Positions 7,890-13,646 of a stretch of DNA of 19,025 nucleotides are shown one piece after another. Below the pieces are notes generated by a model. It worked only from the letters and a program-made list of their open reading frames with translations, made no database searches and had not been told where the DNA came from. Source of the DNA: Muribaculaceae bacterium (GTDB lineage: Bacteria > Bacteroidota > Bacteroidia > Bacteroidales > Muribaculaceae). Location: positions 1-19,025 of the forward strand of contig JAIDBM010000338.1 of NCBI GenBank assembly GCA_029056365.1. The letters run 5' to 3'. The first letter of the stretch is position 1. Each line of letters starts with the position of its first letter. Position numbers and translations under genes: made by a program.

Positions 7890-9030
7890 TTTCGATGAAA
7901 TTACTCAGCGCAGAGGCACCGGTTCCTACAAATGGGATTCGGTGCCTTCAGACGATGTGTTGCCTTTGTGGGTGGCAGATATGGATTTCCGTACAGCTCC
8001 TGCTGTGACAGAAGCTCTGTACAACAGAGTGTCGCAGGGAATTTTCGGCTATACAAAGGTATCTGACGACTATTATCAGGCGGTAATCGACTGGTTCGGC
8101 TCGCGACATGGTCTGGAGATAAGACGCGAGTGGATTATATACACCAGTGGAGTTGTTCCGGCATTGTCGGCCATAATAAAGGCGCTTGCGGCTCCTGGCG
8201 AAAAAGTGCTTGTTCAGACACCGGTGTACAATTGTTTTTTTTCGTCGATACGCAACAACGGCTGTATTGTCGAGGAGTGTCCGCTCGTATTTGACGGACA
8301 GGGTTATACAATGGATTTTGAAGGCCTTGAGCGATGCTGTGCCGACCCTGCGGTGAAGCTGATGCTGCTTTGCAATCCGCATAACCCATGCGGACGAGTG
8401 TGGACTCGGGATGAACTGCGGCTTGTAGCCGACATATGCGGCAGGCATGGTGTGCGTGTGGTGAGCGATGAAATACATTGCGAGCTTGTATACCATCCGC
8501 ACCGTTATGTTCCATTTGCCACGGTATGTCCGGAAGCTATAACCTGCGTGTCGCCAAGCAAGGCTTTCAATATTGCCGGATTGCAGATTGCAAACATAAT
8601 CTGTGCCGATGAGTATAGCCGCAGACTGATTGACCGTGCTATCAATATAAATGAAGTCTGCGATGTGAATCCTTTCGGTGTTGAGGCTACCATAGCCGCA
8701 TATCGTCATGGAGCCGGATGGCTTGATGCGTTGAACGTTTATCTGTGGGAGAACTATCTGGCGTTGTGCGACTTCTTCGACCGCAATCTTCCGGGATTGA
8801 CGGTGTGCAGGCTTGAGGGTACATATCTTGTGTGGGTGGATTGCAGGAAAACCGGCATGAAGAGCTCCGATATGGAGGAGTATCTGATGGAGAAAGCCGG
8901 AGTATGGCTCAATTCCGGCGATATGTACGGTAAGGCCGGAGAAGGATTCATGCGTATCAATATCGCTTGCCCGCGTGAGCGGCTGATGGAAGCATTGCAG
9001 CGCCTGCGTATTCTTGCGGAGCTTGTCTGA
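7879..9030 (+). CDS. patB: MalY/PatB-type PLP-dependent aminotransferase or C-S lyase
   Basis: A fold-type I PLP enzyme of 383 residues from the ATG at 7879; another ATG two codons upstream (7873) is possible, but the family usually begins MKYNFDE. MalY/PatB signatures: RRGTGSYKWD near the start, LPLWVADMDF, CNPHNPCGRVW, VSDEIHCEL, and the Schiff-base lysine in SPSKAFNIAGLQ (residue 228 from this start). C-terminal GEGFMRINIACPR holds the carboxylate-binding arginine. Members cleave cystathionine or cysteine conjugates (beta C-S lyase), giving pyruvate, ammonia and a thiol; exact substrate cannot be read here. The gene symbol is a family label. The start overlaps the end of the DUF3737 gene. 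No + strand terminator is seen after it. Confidence 0.9.
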   Translation: MKYNFDEITQRRGTGSYKWDSVPSDDVLPLWVADMDFRTAPAVTEALYNRVSQGIFGYTKVSDDYYQAVIDWFGSRHGLEIRREWIIYTSGVVPALSAIIKALAAPGEKVLVQTPVYNCFFSSIRNNGCIVEECPLVFDGQGYTMDFEGLERCCADPAVKLMLLCNPHNPCGRVWTRDELRLVADICGRHGVRVVSDEIHCELVYHPHRYVPFATVCPEAITCVSPSKAFNIAGLQIANIICADEYSRRLIDRAININEVCDVNPFGVEATIAAYRHGAGWLDALNVYLWENYLALCDFFDRNLPGLTVCRLEGTYLVWVDCRKTGMKSSDMEEYLMEKAGVWLNSGDMYGKAGEGFMRINIACPRERLMEALQRLRILAELV

Positions 9031-9047
9031 ACCTTCTGTGTGGATAC

Positions 9048-9079
9048 AAAAAAAAATTGATTGTCTCCCGACAACCAAT
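9048..9079 (-). terminator. Terminator of the candidate sRNA (and possibly of the MATE gene)
   Basis: On the minus strand a 10-bp stem with a GNRA-type GGGA tetraloop (arms 9079-9070 and 9065-9056) is followed by T residues down to 9048. One pair is G-U in this orientation but becomes an A-C mismatch on the plus strand, where there is also no T-tract, so the signal is oriented to the minus strand. Confidence 0.85.
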
Positions 9080-9112
9080 CCAGTTAACCTTAAATCTATA
9101 CCATGAAAAACA
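9048..9112 (-). ncRNA. Candidate stand-alone small RNA (~65 nt)
   Basis: A free-standing transcription unit on the minus strand between patB and the MATE gene. Its promoter has both Bacteroidetes boxes at ideal spacing. Transcription should start near 9111-9113, run through a U-rich and A-rich single-stranded leader containing CATGGTATAG and AAGGTTAAC, and end in a 10-bp hairpin (ATTGGTTGTC, loop GGGA, GACAATCAAT) followed by eight to nine U. No ORF longer than two codons (ATG GTA TAG) is present. Convergent position and the 110-nt space to its own promoter from the MATE stop argue against it being a leader or tail of a protein gene. I do not know a named family that fits; expression is inferred. 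Confidence 0.6.
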
Positions 9113-9117
9113 CATTG

Positions 9118-9149
9118 CAAATTTAGCGCTTTTTCAGTAGCTGTGCAAA
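9118..9149 (-). promoter_or_regulatory. Consensus promoter of the candidate sRNA
   Basis: Reading the minus strand, TTTG (9149-9146) and TAAATTTG (9125-9118) are separated by exactly 20 nt. This is the same arrangement as at the tRNA-Cys promoter in this window, and one of the two best promoter matches here. No minus-strand gene begins downstream of it. Confidence 0.8.
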
Positions 9150-9238
9150 TAAATATTGGAATTTTTCCGCCTCATTCACATATATTAACACTAAAATAGT
9201 AAAATGCTGTGATTTGCCTGGCAAAAGTGGACTGGGTG

Positions 9239-10552
9239 TTAATGATGGCTGGCATTTTGCCATTTTCTATTTTTGTTGCGATATATTATTCCGAGCACAA
9301 CACCGCGTACGGCCAGATATATAATAAAGGCGAGCCACAGTCCGTGGTTTTCAAGCGCGGGAAAACAAAGATGGTACATTCCGAAAAAAACAGCCGTTGC
9401 CAGAATCATCGAAAGCAGCATGCTGCGTGTATGGGTCAGGCCGATAAATATGCCATCGAATACGAATGCCAGCACACCTGCTGCAGGCACGGCTATGATC
9501 CATGGCATGAAATCGGTGGCGGTTTCAATCACCCTGGAGTCATCGGTCAGAATTTCGAGAATCCAATGTCCGCATCCGTAGTAGAGCAGGGCGAAAACGG
9601 CGGCCAGCACAGCGCTCCATACCATAAGAGACTTTACAGTGCGGTGAAGACTTCTGTAGTCACTCATGCCAAGGTATTTTCCTGCCAGGGCTTCTCCGGC
9701 GTAGGAGAATCCGTCCATGAAATAAGAAAACAGCAGGAACATCTGCATTAGCAGTGCGTTTGCCGCAAGTATATCCACCTGCTGGCGTGCTCCGCTGCGT
9801 GTGAACCATACCGTTACCGCCACAAGGCATAAGGTTCGCAGGAATATGTCGCTGTTTATCCTGAAAAAATTCAGTATCTGATTCAGTTGCAGTATTTCCC
9901 GCCACACAGGCGGGCCGGGACGGTATGTCCGCTTTGCTGCCAGCAGGCCATATGCAACACCAATCCACTGGGCGCTTACTGTGCCTATGGCGACTCCTTC
10001 GATACGCATGCCGAACCGGAACACCAGAGTAAAGCTCACGCATATATTCACTATGTTTGTAATCAAGGCCATCCACATTATGGCCTTTGAGTTCTGCATG
10101 CCGAGAAGCCATCCGCTCAGAGCGTATGTGCACATCACTGCCGGAGCGCCGAATACAACAATATTGAAGTACCCGGCGGCAAGTGTCCGTGTGGCGATGT
10201 CGGCATCGAGAAAGTCGAGCGACAGCTCTCTCAGCGGACCACGCAGAATTATCAGCAGCAGACCCGTGGTCAGACCTGCCAGAAGCGAACGGTAGAGCAA
10301 TGTGTCGCATCCGTGCCGGTCGCCTTGACCAAGTGACTGAGCTGTGAGTCCGCTGCTGCCCATACGCAGAAAGCCGAAAAGCCAGTAAAGCATGCTGAAC
10401 ATGCTCGCTCCCACAGCTATCGCACCTATGTACAGTGCCGAACCTATGTGGCCTACGATAGCTGTATCAATCATACCAAGCAGCGGAGTGGTGATGTTCG
10501 ATGCTATGGCCGGCAGGGCTATCGTGAGTATTTTTTTGTTGATGTCATTCAT
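9239..10552 (-). CDS. MATE family efflux transporter, DinF-like
   Basis: A 437-residue protein with about twelve hydrophobic segments. Family features: N-terminal ALPAIASNITTPLLGMIDTA, then VGHIGSALYIGAIAVGASMF and WLFGFLRMGSSGLTAQSLGQ (about residues 57-76), typical of the DinF branch. MATE proteins export cationic drugs and metabolites in exchange for Na+ or H+; in this organism the Nqr pump could supply the Na+ gradient (inference). Substrate unknown. The start at 10552 lies about 10 nt after a -7 box, giving a very short leader. The next terminator on this strand is 160 nt downstream and belongs primarily to the sRNA. Confidence 0.92.
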   Translation of the reverse strand: MNDINKKILTIALPAIASNITTPLLGMIDTAIVGHIGSALYIGAIAVGASMFSMLYWLFGFLRMGSSGLTAQSLGQGDRHGCDTLLYRSLLAGLTTGLLLIILRGPLRELSLDFLDADIATRTLAAGYFNIVVFGAPAVMCTYALSGWLLGMQNSKAIMWMALITNIVNICVSFTLVFRFGMRIEGVAIGTVSAQWIGVAYGLLAAKRTYRPGPPVWREILQLNQILNFFRINSDIFLRTLCLVAVTVWFTRSGARQQVDILAANALLMQMFLLFSYFMDGFSYAGEALAGKYLGMSDYRSLHRTVKSLMVWSAVLAAVFALLYYGCGHWILEILTDDSRVIETATDFMPWIIAVPAAGVLAFVFDGIFIGLTHTRSMLLSMILATAVFFGMYHLCFPALENHGLWLAFIIYLAVRGVVLGIIYRNKNRKWQNASHH

Positions 10553-10562
10553 AACCGAACGA

Positions 10563-10570
10563 CAAATTTA
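10563..10570 (-). promoter_or_regulatory. -7 box for the MATE gene
   Basis: TAAATTTG on the minus strand (10570-10563) puts the transcription start near 10556, only about 4 nt before the ATG. No TTTG is found at the expected -33 distance; an AT-rich tract lies upstream instead. Confidence 0.5.
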
Positions 10571-10686
10571 GCAAAAAAATCAGATATAACGCTTGTAGCT
10601 GAGAACAGGGTGTTCTTTTGTCAACTTTTTGGAGTTTCAATGGTTATTGATATTGAAAAGATAATACAAATTAGATAACTATAGAT

Positions 10687-11268
10687 ATGGAAAGAAAAAG
10701 TATCAAAGGAACCCAGACAGAACATAACCTTCTGGCATCGTTTGCCGGTGAAAGTCAGGCAAGAAACCGTTACACACTGTTTGCCGACAAGGCGAGGGAA
10801 GAAGGCTACGAACAGATTGCTGCGGTATTTATGGAGACTGCAGAACAGGAACTCAGTCATGCGCGTCAGTTTTTCTCGTTGCTCGAAGGCGGTACGGTGC
10901 AGATCAGTGCCGGGTATCCGGCAGGTGTTGTAGGCGATACACGTAAGAATCTTGCCGAGGCTGCTGCCGGCGAGCGTGAGGAATGGAGCGATCTTTATGA
11001 GAATTTCGCCAAGACGGCTCAGGACGAAGGTTTCCCGCATATAGCCAATCTCTACAGGCTTATCGCAAAGGTGGAGGTGATGCACGAACAGCGTTATCTC
11101 AAGTTGCTTGAACGACTTGAAAGCGGTACGGAGTTCGAGGATGCGGAACCTGTCGAATGGATGTGCCGGCGCTGTGGCTTCGTTGTTACGGCTAAGGGAG
11201 CGCCGAAACGTTGCCCTGTCTGTGGCGCGGATCAGGGATGGTTCCAGCGCAAGGCCGAGAACTATTGA
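10687..11268 (+). CDS. rbr: Rubrerythrin
   Basis: A 193-residue peroxide-reducing diiron protein with a C-terminal rubredoxin-like domain, cytoplasmic. Diiron ligands are visible: Glu22 (GESQARNRY), Glu55 and His58 (EQELSHAR), Glu96 and Glu99 (GEREEW), Glu130 and His133 (VEVMHEQRY). The rubredoxin site uses Cys160, Cys163, Cys176 and Cys179 (CRRCGF and CPVCGA). It reduces hydrogen peroxide to water with electrons from rubredoxin or NADH-linked reductases, a normal oxidative-stress defence of anaerobes. It is monocistronic; the upstream 130 nt are AT-rich but I cannot place a convincing -7 box, which would fit activator-dependent expression (inference). Confidence 0.96.
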   Translation: MERKSIKGTQTEHNLLASFAGESQARNRYTLFADKAREEGYEQIAAVFMETAEQELSHARQFFSLLEGGTVQISAGYPAGVVGDTRKNLAEAAAGEREEWSDLYENFAKTAQDEGFPHIANLYRLIAKVEVMHEQRYLKLLERLESGTEFEDAEPVEWMCRRCGFVVTAKGAPKRCPVCGADQGWFQRKAENY

Positions 11269-11280
11269 GCTTCGGCTTTT
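11251..11280 (+). terminator. Possible weak terminator overlapping the rbr stop
   Basis: AAGGCCGA (11251-11258) can pair with TCGGCTTT (11272-11279) over 8 bp with one G-U and a 13-nt loop. Only four T residues follow. The hairpin includes the rbr stop codon, so ribosomes would interfere with it. Confidence 0.35.
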
Positions 11281-11457
11281 GCTGCGGATTTATGATTTTA
11301 CAAGGTTTCTGTGCACTACTGTGTACGGGAACCTTGCTGTTTTTATGTGCTGGTGGCAGGAATTTTTGAATCCGAGAACCTGCGCTGCGGATTCTATGGA
11401 GCTTTCTGTGAGCCTGCAACGTGCCAGCGCGAGCCTTTGCTGTGGATTTTTTTTACA
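11276..11457. repeat. Degenerate GCTGYGGATT repeats between rbr and tRNA-Cys
   Basis: GCTGCGGATT occurs at 11281-11290 and 11384-11393 and GCTGTGGATT at 11439-11448. The first and third copies match over about 25 nt (CTTTTGCTGCGGATTT then TTTTACA). The rest of 11269-11473 holds no convincing gene; short open frames there have no start context or family resemblance. Confidence 0.45.
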
Positions 11458-11473
11458 TTTTTTCGCGTTAAAA

Positions 11474-11505
11474 TTTGGCGTTTTCGAAAATAATGCCTAA
11501 CTTTG
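11474..11505 (+). promoter_or_regulatory. Consensus promoter for tRNA-Cys
   Basis: TTTG (11474-11477) and TAACTTTG (11498-11505) are separated by exactly 20 nt. The predicted start near 11512 leaves about 14 nt of 5' leader before the mature tRNA. Confidence 0.8.
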
Positions 11506-11525
11506 CACTCGCAATCACGAAGCAT

Positions 11526-11596
11526 GGTTCCTTGGCCGAGTGGTTAGGCACCGGTCTGCAAAACCGTTTACAGCAGTTCGAATCTGCTAGGAACCT
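11526..11596 (+). tRNA. trnC: tRNA-Cys (anticodon GCA)
   Basis: Full cloverleaf: acceptor arms GGTTCCT (11526-11532) and AGGAACC (11589-11595), D arm GCC/GGC, anticodon loop CTGCAAA with GCA, and T arm AGCAG-TTCGAAT-CTGCT. The discriminator base is T, the identity element expected for cysteine. The 3' CCA is not encoded. The outermost anticodon-stem pair (C with T) is mismatched. The acceptor 3' end is shared with a long inverted repeat that starts at 11594. Confidence 0.97.
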
Positions 11597-11643
11597 CACA
11601 AGACAGCGGCTCAGTTTTTAAACTGAGCCGCTGTCTTGTGAGG
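11594..11643 (+). terminator. 24-bp perfect inverted repeat at the tRNA-Cys 3' end
   Basis: Arms 11594-11617 and 11620-11643 are exact reverse complements (24 of 24) with only TT between them. The left arm begins with the last two acceptor bases and the discriminator. No T-tract follows (TATAATG), so it is not a standard intrinsic terminator, yet its position just after the tRNA suggests a termination or 3' processing role. Alternatives are a bidirectional terminator or an extragenic palindrome inserted at the tRNA end. Confidence 0.7.
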
Positions 11644-11719
11644 TATAATGAACCATAAAGGCGGCATGGTTGTTAGAAAAGCATAACAAACGTTTCACTA
11701 AACAAAATCGAATAAAGTT

Positions 11720-12250
11720 ATGCTAAAGAAACCATTGATCGGCATGGCTGTAGCCGCTGCCTCACTGTTAGGTACCGCATCGGCCCAGAATGCGGAATTT
11801 CATATTTCGTATGGCGGATATACACAGATGGATGCTACCAATATGCACGATGGCTGGCATGGAGTGAACAACGCCTGGGGTGCTCTTAACGCCGGTTTGA
11901 ATTTCAAGGTGGCCAGAAACATATGGATTGGTCCGTCGTATACTTTTTCAAGCACAACCACCAAAGGTGGCCCCGAGCACAGTAACATCGCGTATCATGC
12001 CGTGATGCTCAACGGTCGCTATCACTACTATAGAAACAGTATTGTAACTCTGTATGCCAAACTTGGCCTTGGCGTAGAGTTCAGCTACATGCAGCCTCGC
12101 GGCGGAGATAACTACACAAAAGCATATTGCGCTTACCAGATTGTTCCGCTTGGGGCACAGGTTGGTCTGTCGCGCAATGTGTCGATGTTCGGAGAATTCG
12201 GATTCGGTGCCCAGGGCGTGGCACAGGTAGGATTCAGATTCGGATTCTGA
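11720..12250 (+). CDS. Small outer-membrane beta-barrel protein
   Basis: A 176-residue protein with a signal peptide (KK at 3-4, hydrophobic core 6-18, predicted cleavage after ASA at 22). The mature part consists of alternating amphipathic strands such as EFHISYGGYTQM, NAGLNFKVARNIWIGPSYTF, VMLNGRYHYY and TLYAKLGLGVEFSYM, ending GFRFGF. A C-terminal phenylalanine is the usual BAM recognition signal. It probably forms an eight-stranded barrel in the outer membrane (inference). I recognise the general 'outer membrane beta-barrel protein' type of Bacteroidetes but no specific function. The 5' region contains a small AACCAT/ATGGTT inverted repeat (11651-11671) and no clear promoter. Confidence 0.8.
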   Translation: MLKKPLIGMAVAAASLLGTASAQNAEFHISYGGYTQMDATNMHDGWHGVNNAWGALNAGLNFKVARNIWIGPSYTFSSTTTKGGPEHSNIAYHAVMLNGRYHYYRNSIVTLYAKLGLGVEFSYMQPRGGDNYTKAYCAYQIVPLGAQVGLSRNVSMFGEFGFGAQGVAQVGFRFGF

Positions 12251-12297
12251 AAGCTGTGGCAGGATATGGCCTTGGAGCCATTGGTGGCACCGGATAC

Positions 12298-12332
12298 GAC
12301 AAAGGCACGCTGTTGAAACGCGTGCCTTTGTC
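12298..12332. terminator. Bidirectional hairpin between the barrel protein gene and HU
   Basis: GACAAAGGCACGC (12298-12310) and GCGTGCCTTTGTC (12320-12332) form a perfect 13-bp stem with a 9-nt loop. It lies between two convergent genes, so it is probably a shared terminator, although neither strand has a T-tract after the stem. Confidence 0.7.
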
Positions 12333-12355
12333 ATTCGCAGCTGTTTCGGCTGAAA

Positions 12356-12625
12356 TCAAAGTTTGGAGTTGAGTTCGGCGCCAGCTTTGAATTTTACGGT
12401 TTTGCGTGCGGGGATAACAATTTTTTCTTTTGTGCGCGGATTGAGACCGGTGCGTTCGGCCTTTTCAGCTATTGCAAAAGTGCCGAAGCCAATCAGGGCC
12501 ACTTTATCGTTTGCTGCAAGAGCTTCGCTTATGGCGTTGAGGGTTGCGTCGAGTGCGTTCTTTGCATCGGCTTTCGAGAGATTGGCCTTCTCGGCGATAG
12601 CGTTTACAAGTTCAGTTTTGTTCAT
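12356..12625 (-). CDS. hup: HU-family DNA-binding protein
   Basis: An 89-residue nucleoid protein: helical N-terminus MNKTELVNAIAEKANLSKAD, then VALIGFGTFAIAEKAERTG, the DNA-embracing arm with NPRTKEKIVIPA, and the C-terminal KTVKFKAG. These are the classical HU motifs, at the usual ~90-residue length. It bends DNA non-specifically and compacts the nucleoid. Transcribed from a -7 box at 12690-12683, with a leader of about 50 nt. Its 3' end faces the beta-barrel gene across a shared hairpin. Confidence 0.96.
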   Translation of the reverse strand: MNKTELVNAIAEKANLSKADAKNALDATLNAISEALAANDKVALIGFGTFAIAEKAERTGLNPRTKEKIVIPARKTVKFKAGAELNSKL

Positions 12626-12682
12626 GATGGTTTGTGTTATATTGAATTTGAAAATATCGGTGTGAGAAATTTATTTCGGACG

Positions 12683-12690
12683 CAAATATA
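12683..12690 (-). promoter_or_regulatory. -7 box for HU
   Basis: TATATTTG on the minus strand matches TAnnTTTG. Predicted transcription start near 12676. No clear TTTG at the -33 distance; the upstream region is AT-rich and shared with the divergent rhomboid promoter. Confidence 0.55.
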
Positions 12691-12796
12691 ATGTTAATAT
12701 TTGGAAAACGAATAGAAAATCTCAAAAAAAATCGGAGTGAATCTCTTTTTTTTGGCTTTTGGAGCGAAAAAGGGAGGGAAAAGGCGAAATTTTCAG

Positions 12797-12804
12797 TAAA
12801 TTTG
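12797..12804 (+). promoter_or_regulatory. -7 box for the rhomboid operon
   Basis: TAAATTTG, with a predicted transcription start near 12811 and a leader of about 20 nt before the ATG at 12831. The -33 position is purine-rich (AGGGAGGG) rather than TTTG. Confidence 0.55.
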
Positions 12805-12830
12805 CACAAAATTTTGAATTGAATTAAAAT

Positions 12831-13646
12831 ATGCTTGGATTAGGAACCTCCCGGCAGTTGCCGTCGGTGACGAAAAATCTGCTGGTGATAAATGTGCTGA
12901 TTTTTGTAGTGATGATGCTCAGTCCGCTGATGGACCAGAAGCTTACCACATACGCGGCATTGCATTATTTTACTTCGCCCGGCTTCAAGTCGTGGCAGCT
13001 GGTTACGTATATGTTTGTACACGGAGGTTTCGGCCATCTGTTGTGCAATATGGTCGCGCTTTATTTTTTCGGTCCGGTCATAGAGCGGGTCCTCGGGCGT
13101 GAACGTTTTCTGTTCTTCTATCTGATATGCGGAGTCGGAGCGGCTCTGGTTCAGGAAGGCGTGTTTGCCTGGCTTGTCAACGGCTATGATGTGAAGTATG
13201 GCTCCGCTGCGGTGGCATGGGTCATCGACCATTCATGGTCGATGTTCAGCAACGGGTCGACCTCGCTTAGTCCGGATGAACTTATGGAGGGAGTGAAATA
13301 CGGCGTGATAAGCATTGGTTCCGGCGGTTACAGTTATGTACCAGGAGTAATGGAGCTTATAGGTATCGCCAATACCCCTACTGTAGGGGCGTCGGGCGCC
13401 ATATTCGGCATTCTGGGAGCCTCGGCCATGCTGTTTCCGAATGCAAGGGTATACCTGTACTTTGCCATACCTATGAAGCTGAAGTGGCTGGTGATAGGCT
13501 ATGCCGTGCTTGAACTGATACAGGGTGTGGGAGGCTATGCCACCACAGTGGCTCATTTTGCGCATCTCGGCGGTCTGCTTGTTGCTGTACTGCTGGTAAT
13601 TTATTGGAAGAAAAAAGGCTTTTTCAATGATAAGTGGTTCTTTTAA
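12831..13646 (+). CDS. Rhomboid family intramembrane serine protease
   Basis: A 271-residue polytopic protein with all rhomboid signatures: HGGFGHLLCN (His64, His69, Asn73), the nucleophile in VGASGAIFG (Ser188) and the catalytic histidine in AHFAHLGG (His245). These correspond to the GlpG oxyanion residues and Ser-His dyad. An insertion of about 70 residues (roughly 112-182), rich in polar residues, separates the early helices from the serine-bearing helix and probably protrudes into the periplasm. It should cut transmembrane substrates within the inner membrane; substrates unknown. First gene of a three-gene operon, overlapping the second rhomboid by 20 nt. Confidence 0.92.
   Translation: MLGLGTSRQLPSVTKNLLVINVLIFVVMMLSPLMDQKLTTYAALHYFTSPGFKSWQLVTYMFVHGGFGHLLCNMVALYFFGPVIERVLGRERFLFFYLICGVGAALVQEGVFAWLVNGYDVKYGSAAVAWVIDHSWSMFSNGSTSLSPDELMEGVKYGVISIGSGGYSYVPGVMELIGIANTPTVGASGAIFGILGASAMLFPNARVYLYFAIPMKLKWLVIGYAVLELIQGVGGYATTVAHFAHLGGLLVAVLLVIYWKKKGFFNDKWFF

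Noticed and set aside
8235..8242. T8 run in patB as a slippage or frameshift site
   Set aside because: It encodes conserved Phe-Phe in an intact enzyme, and there is no alternative frame product or nearby structure worth proposing.
7948..9120. 390-codon minus-strand open frame covering patB and the sRNA region
   Set aside because: It is antisense to a clear PLP enzyme, begins at a TTG inside the sRNA promoter, and its translation is rich in Cys, His and Tyr without any recognisable domain.
9103..9126. Plus-strand mini-ORF MKNTLQI just opposite the sRNA promoter
   Set aside because: It is the complement of the TAAATTTG box and U-rich leader; there is no plus-strand promoter and the hairpin orientation favours the minus strand.
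10571..10686. PerR/OxyR-type operator upstream of rubrerythrin
   Set aside because: AT-rich partial palindromes are present, but none matches a known operator well enough to report.
11526..11720. Genomic island integrated at tRNA-Cys
   Set aside because: No integrase, no direct repeat of the tRNA 3' end downstream, and the following genes look like ordinary chromosomal Bacteroidales genes.
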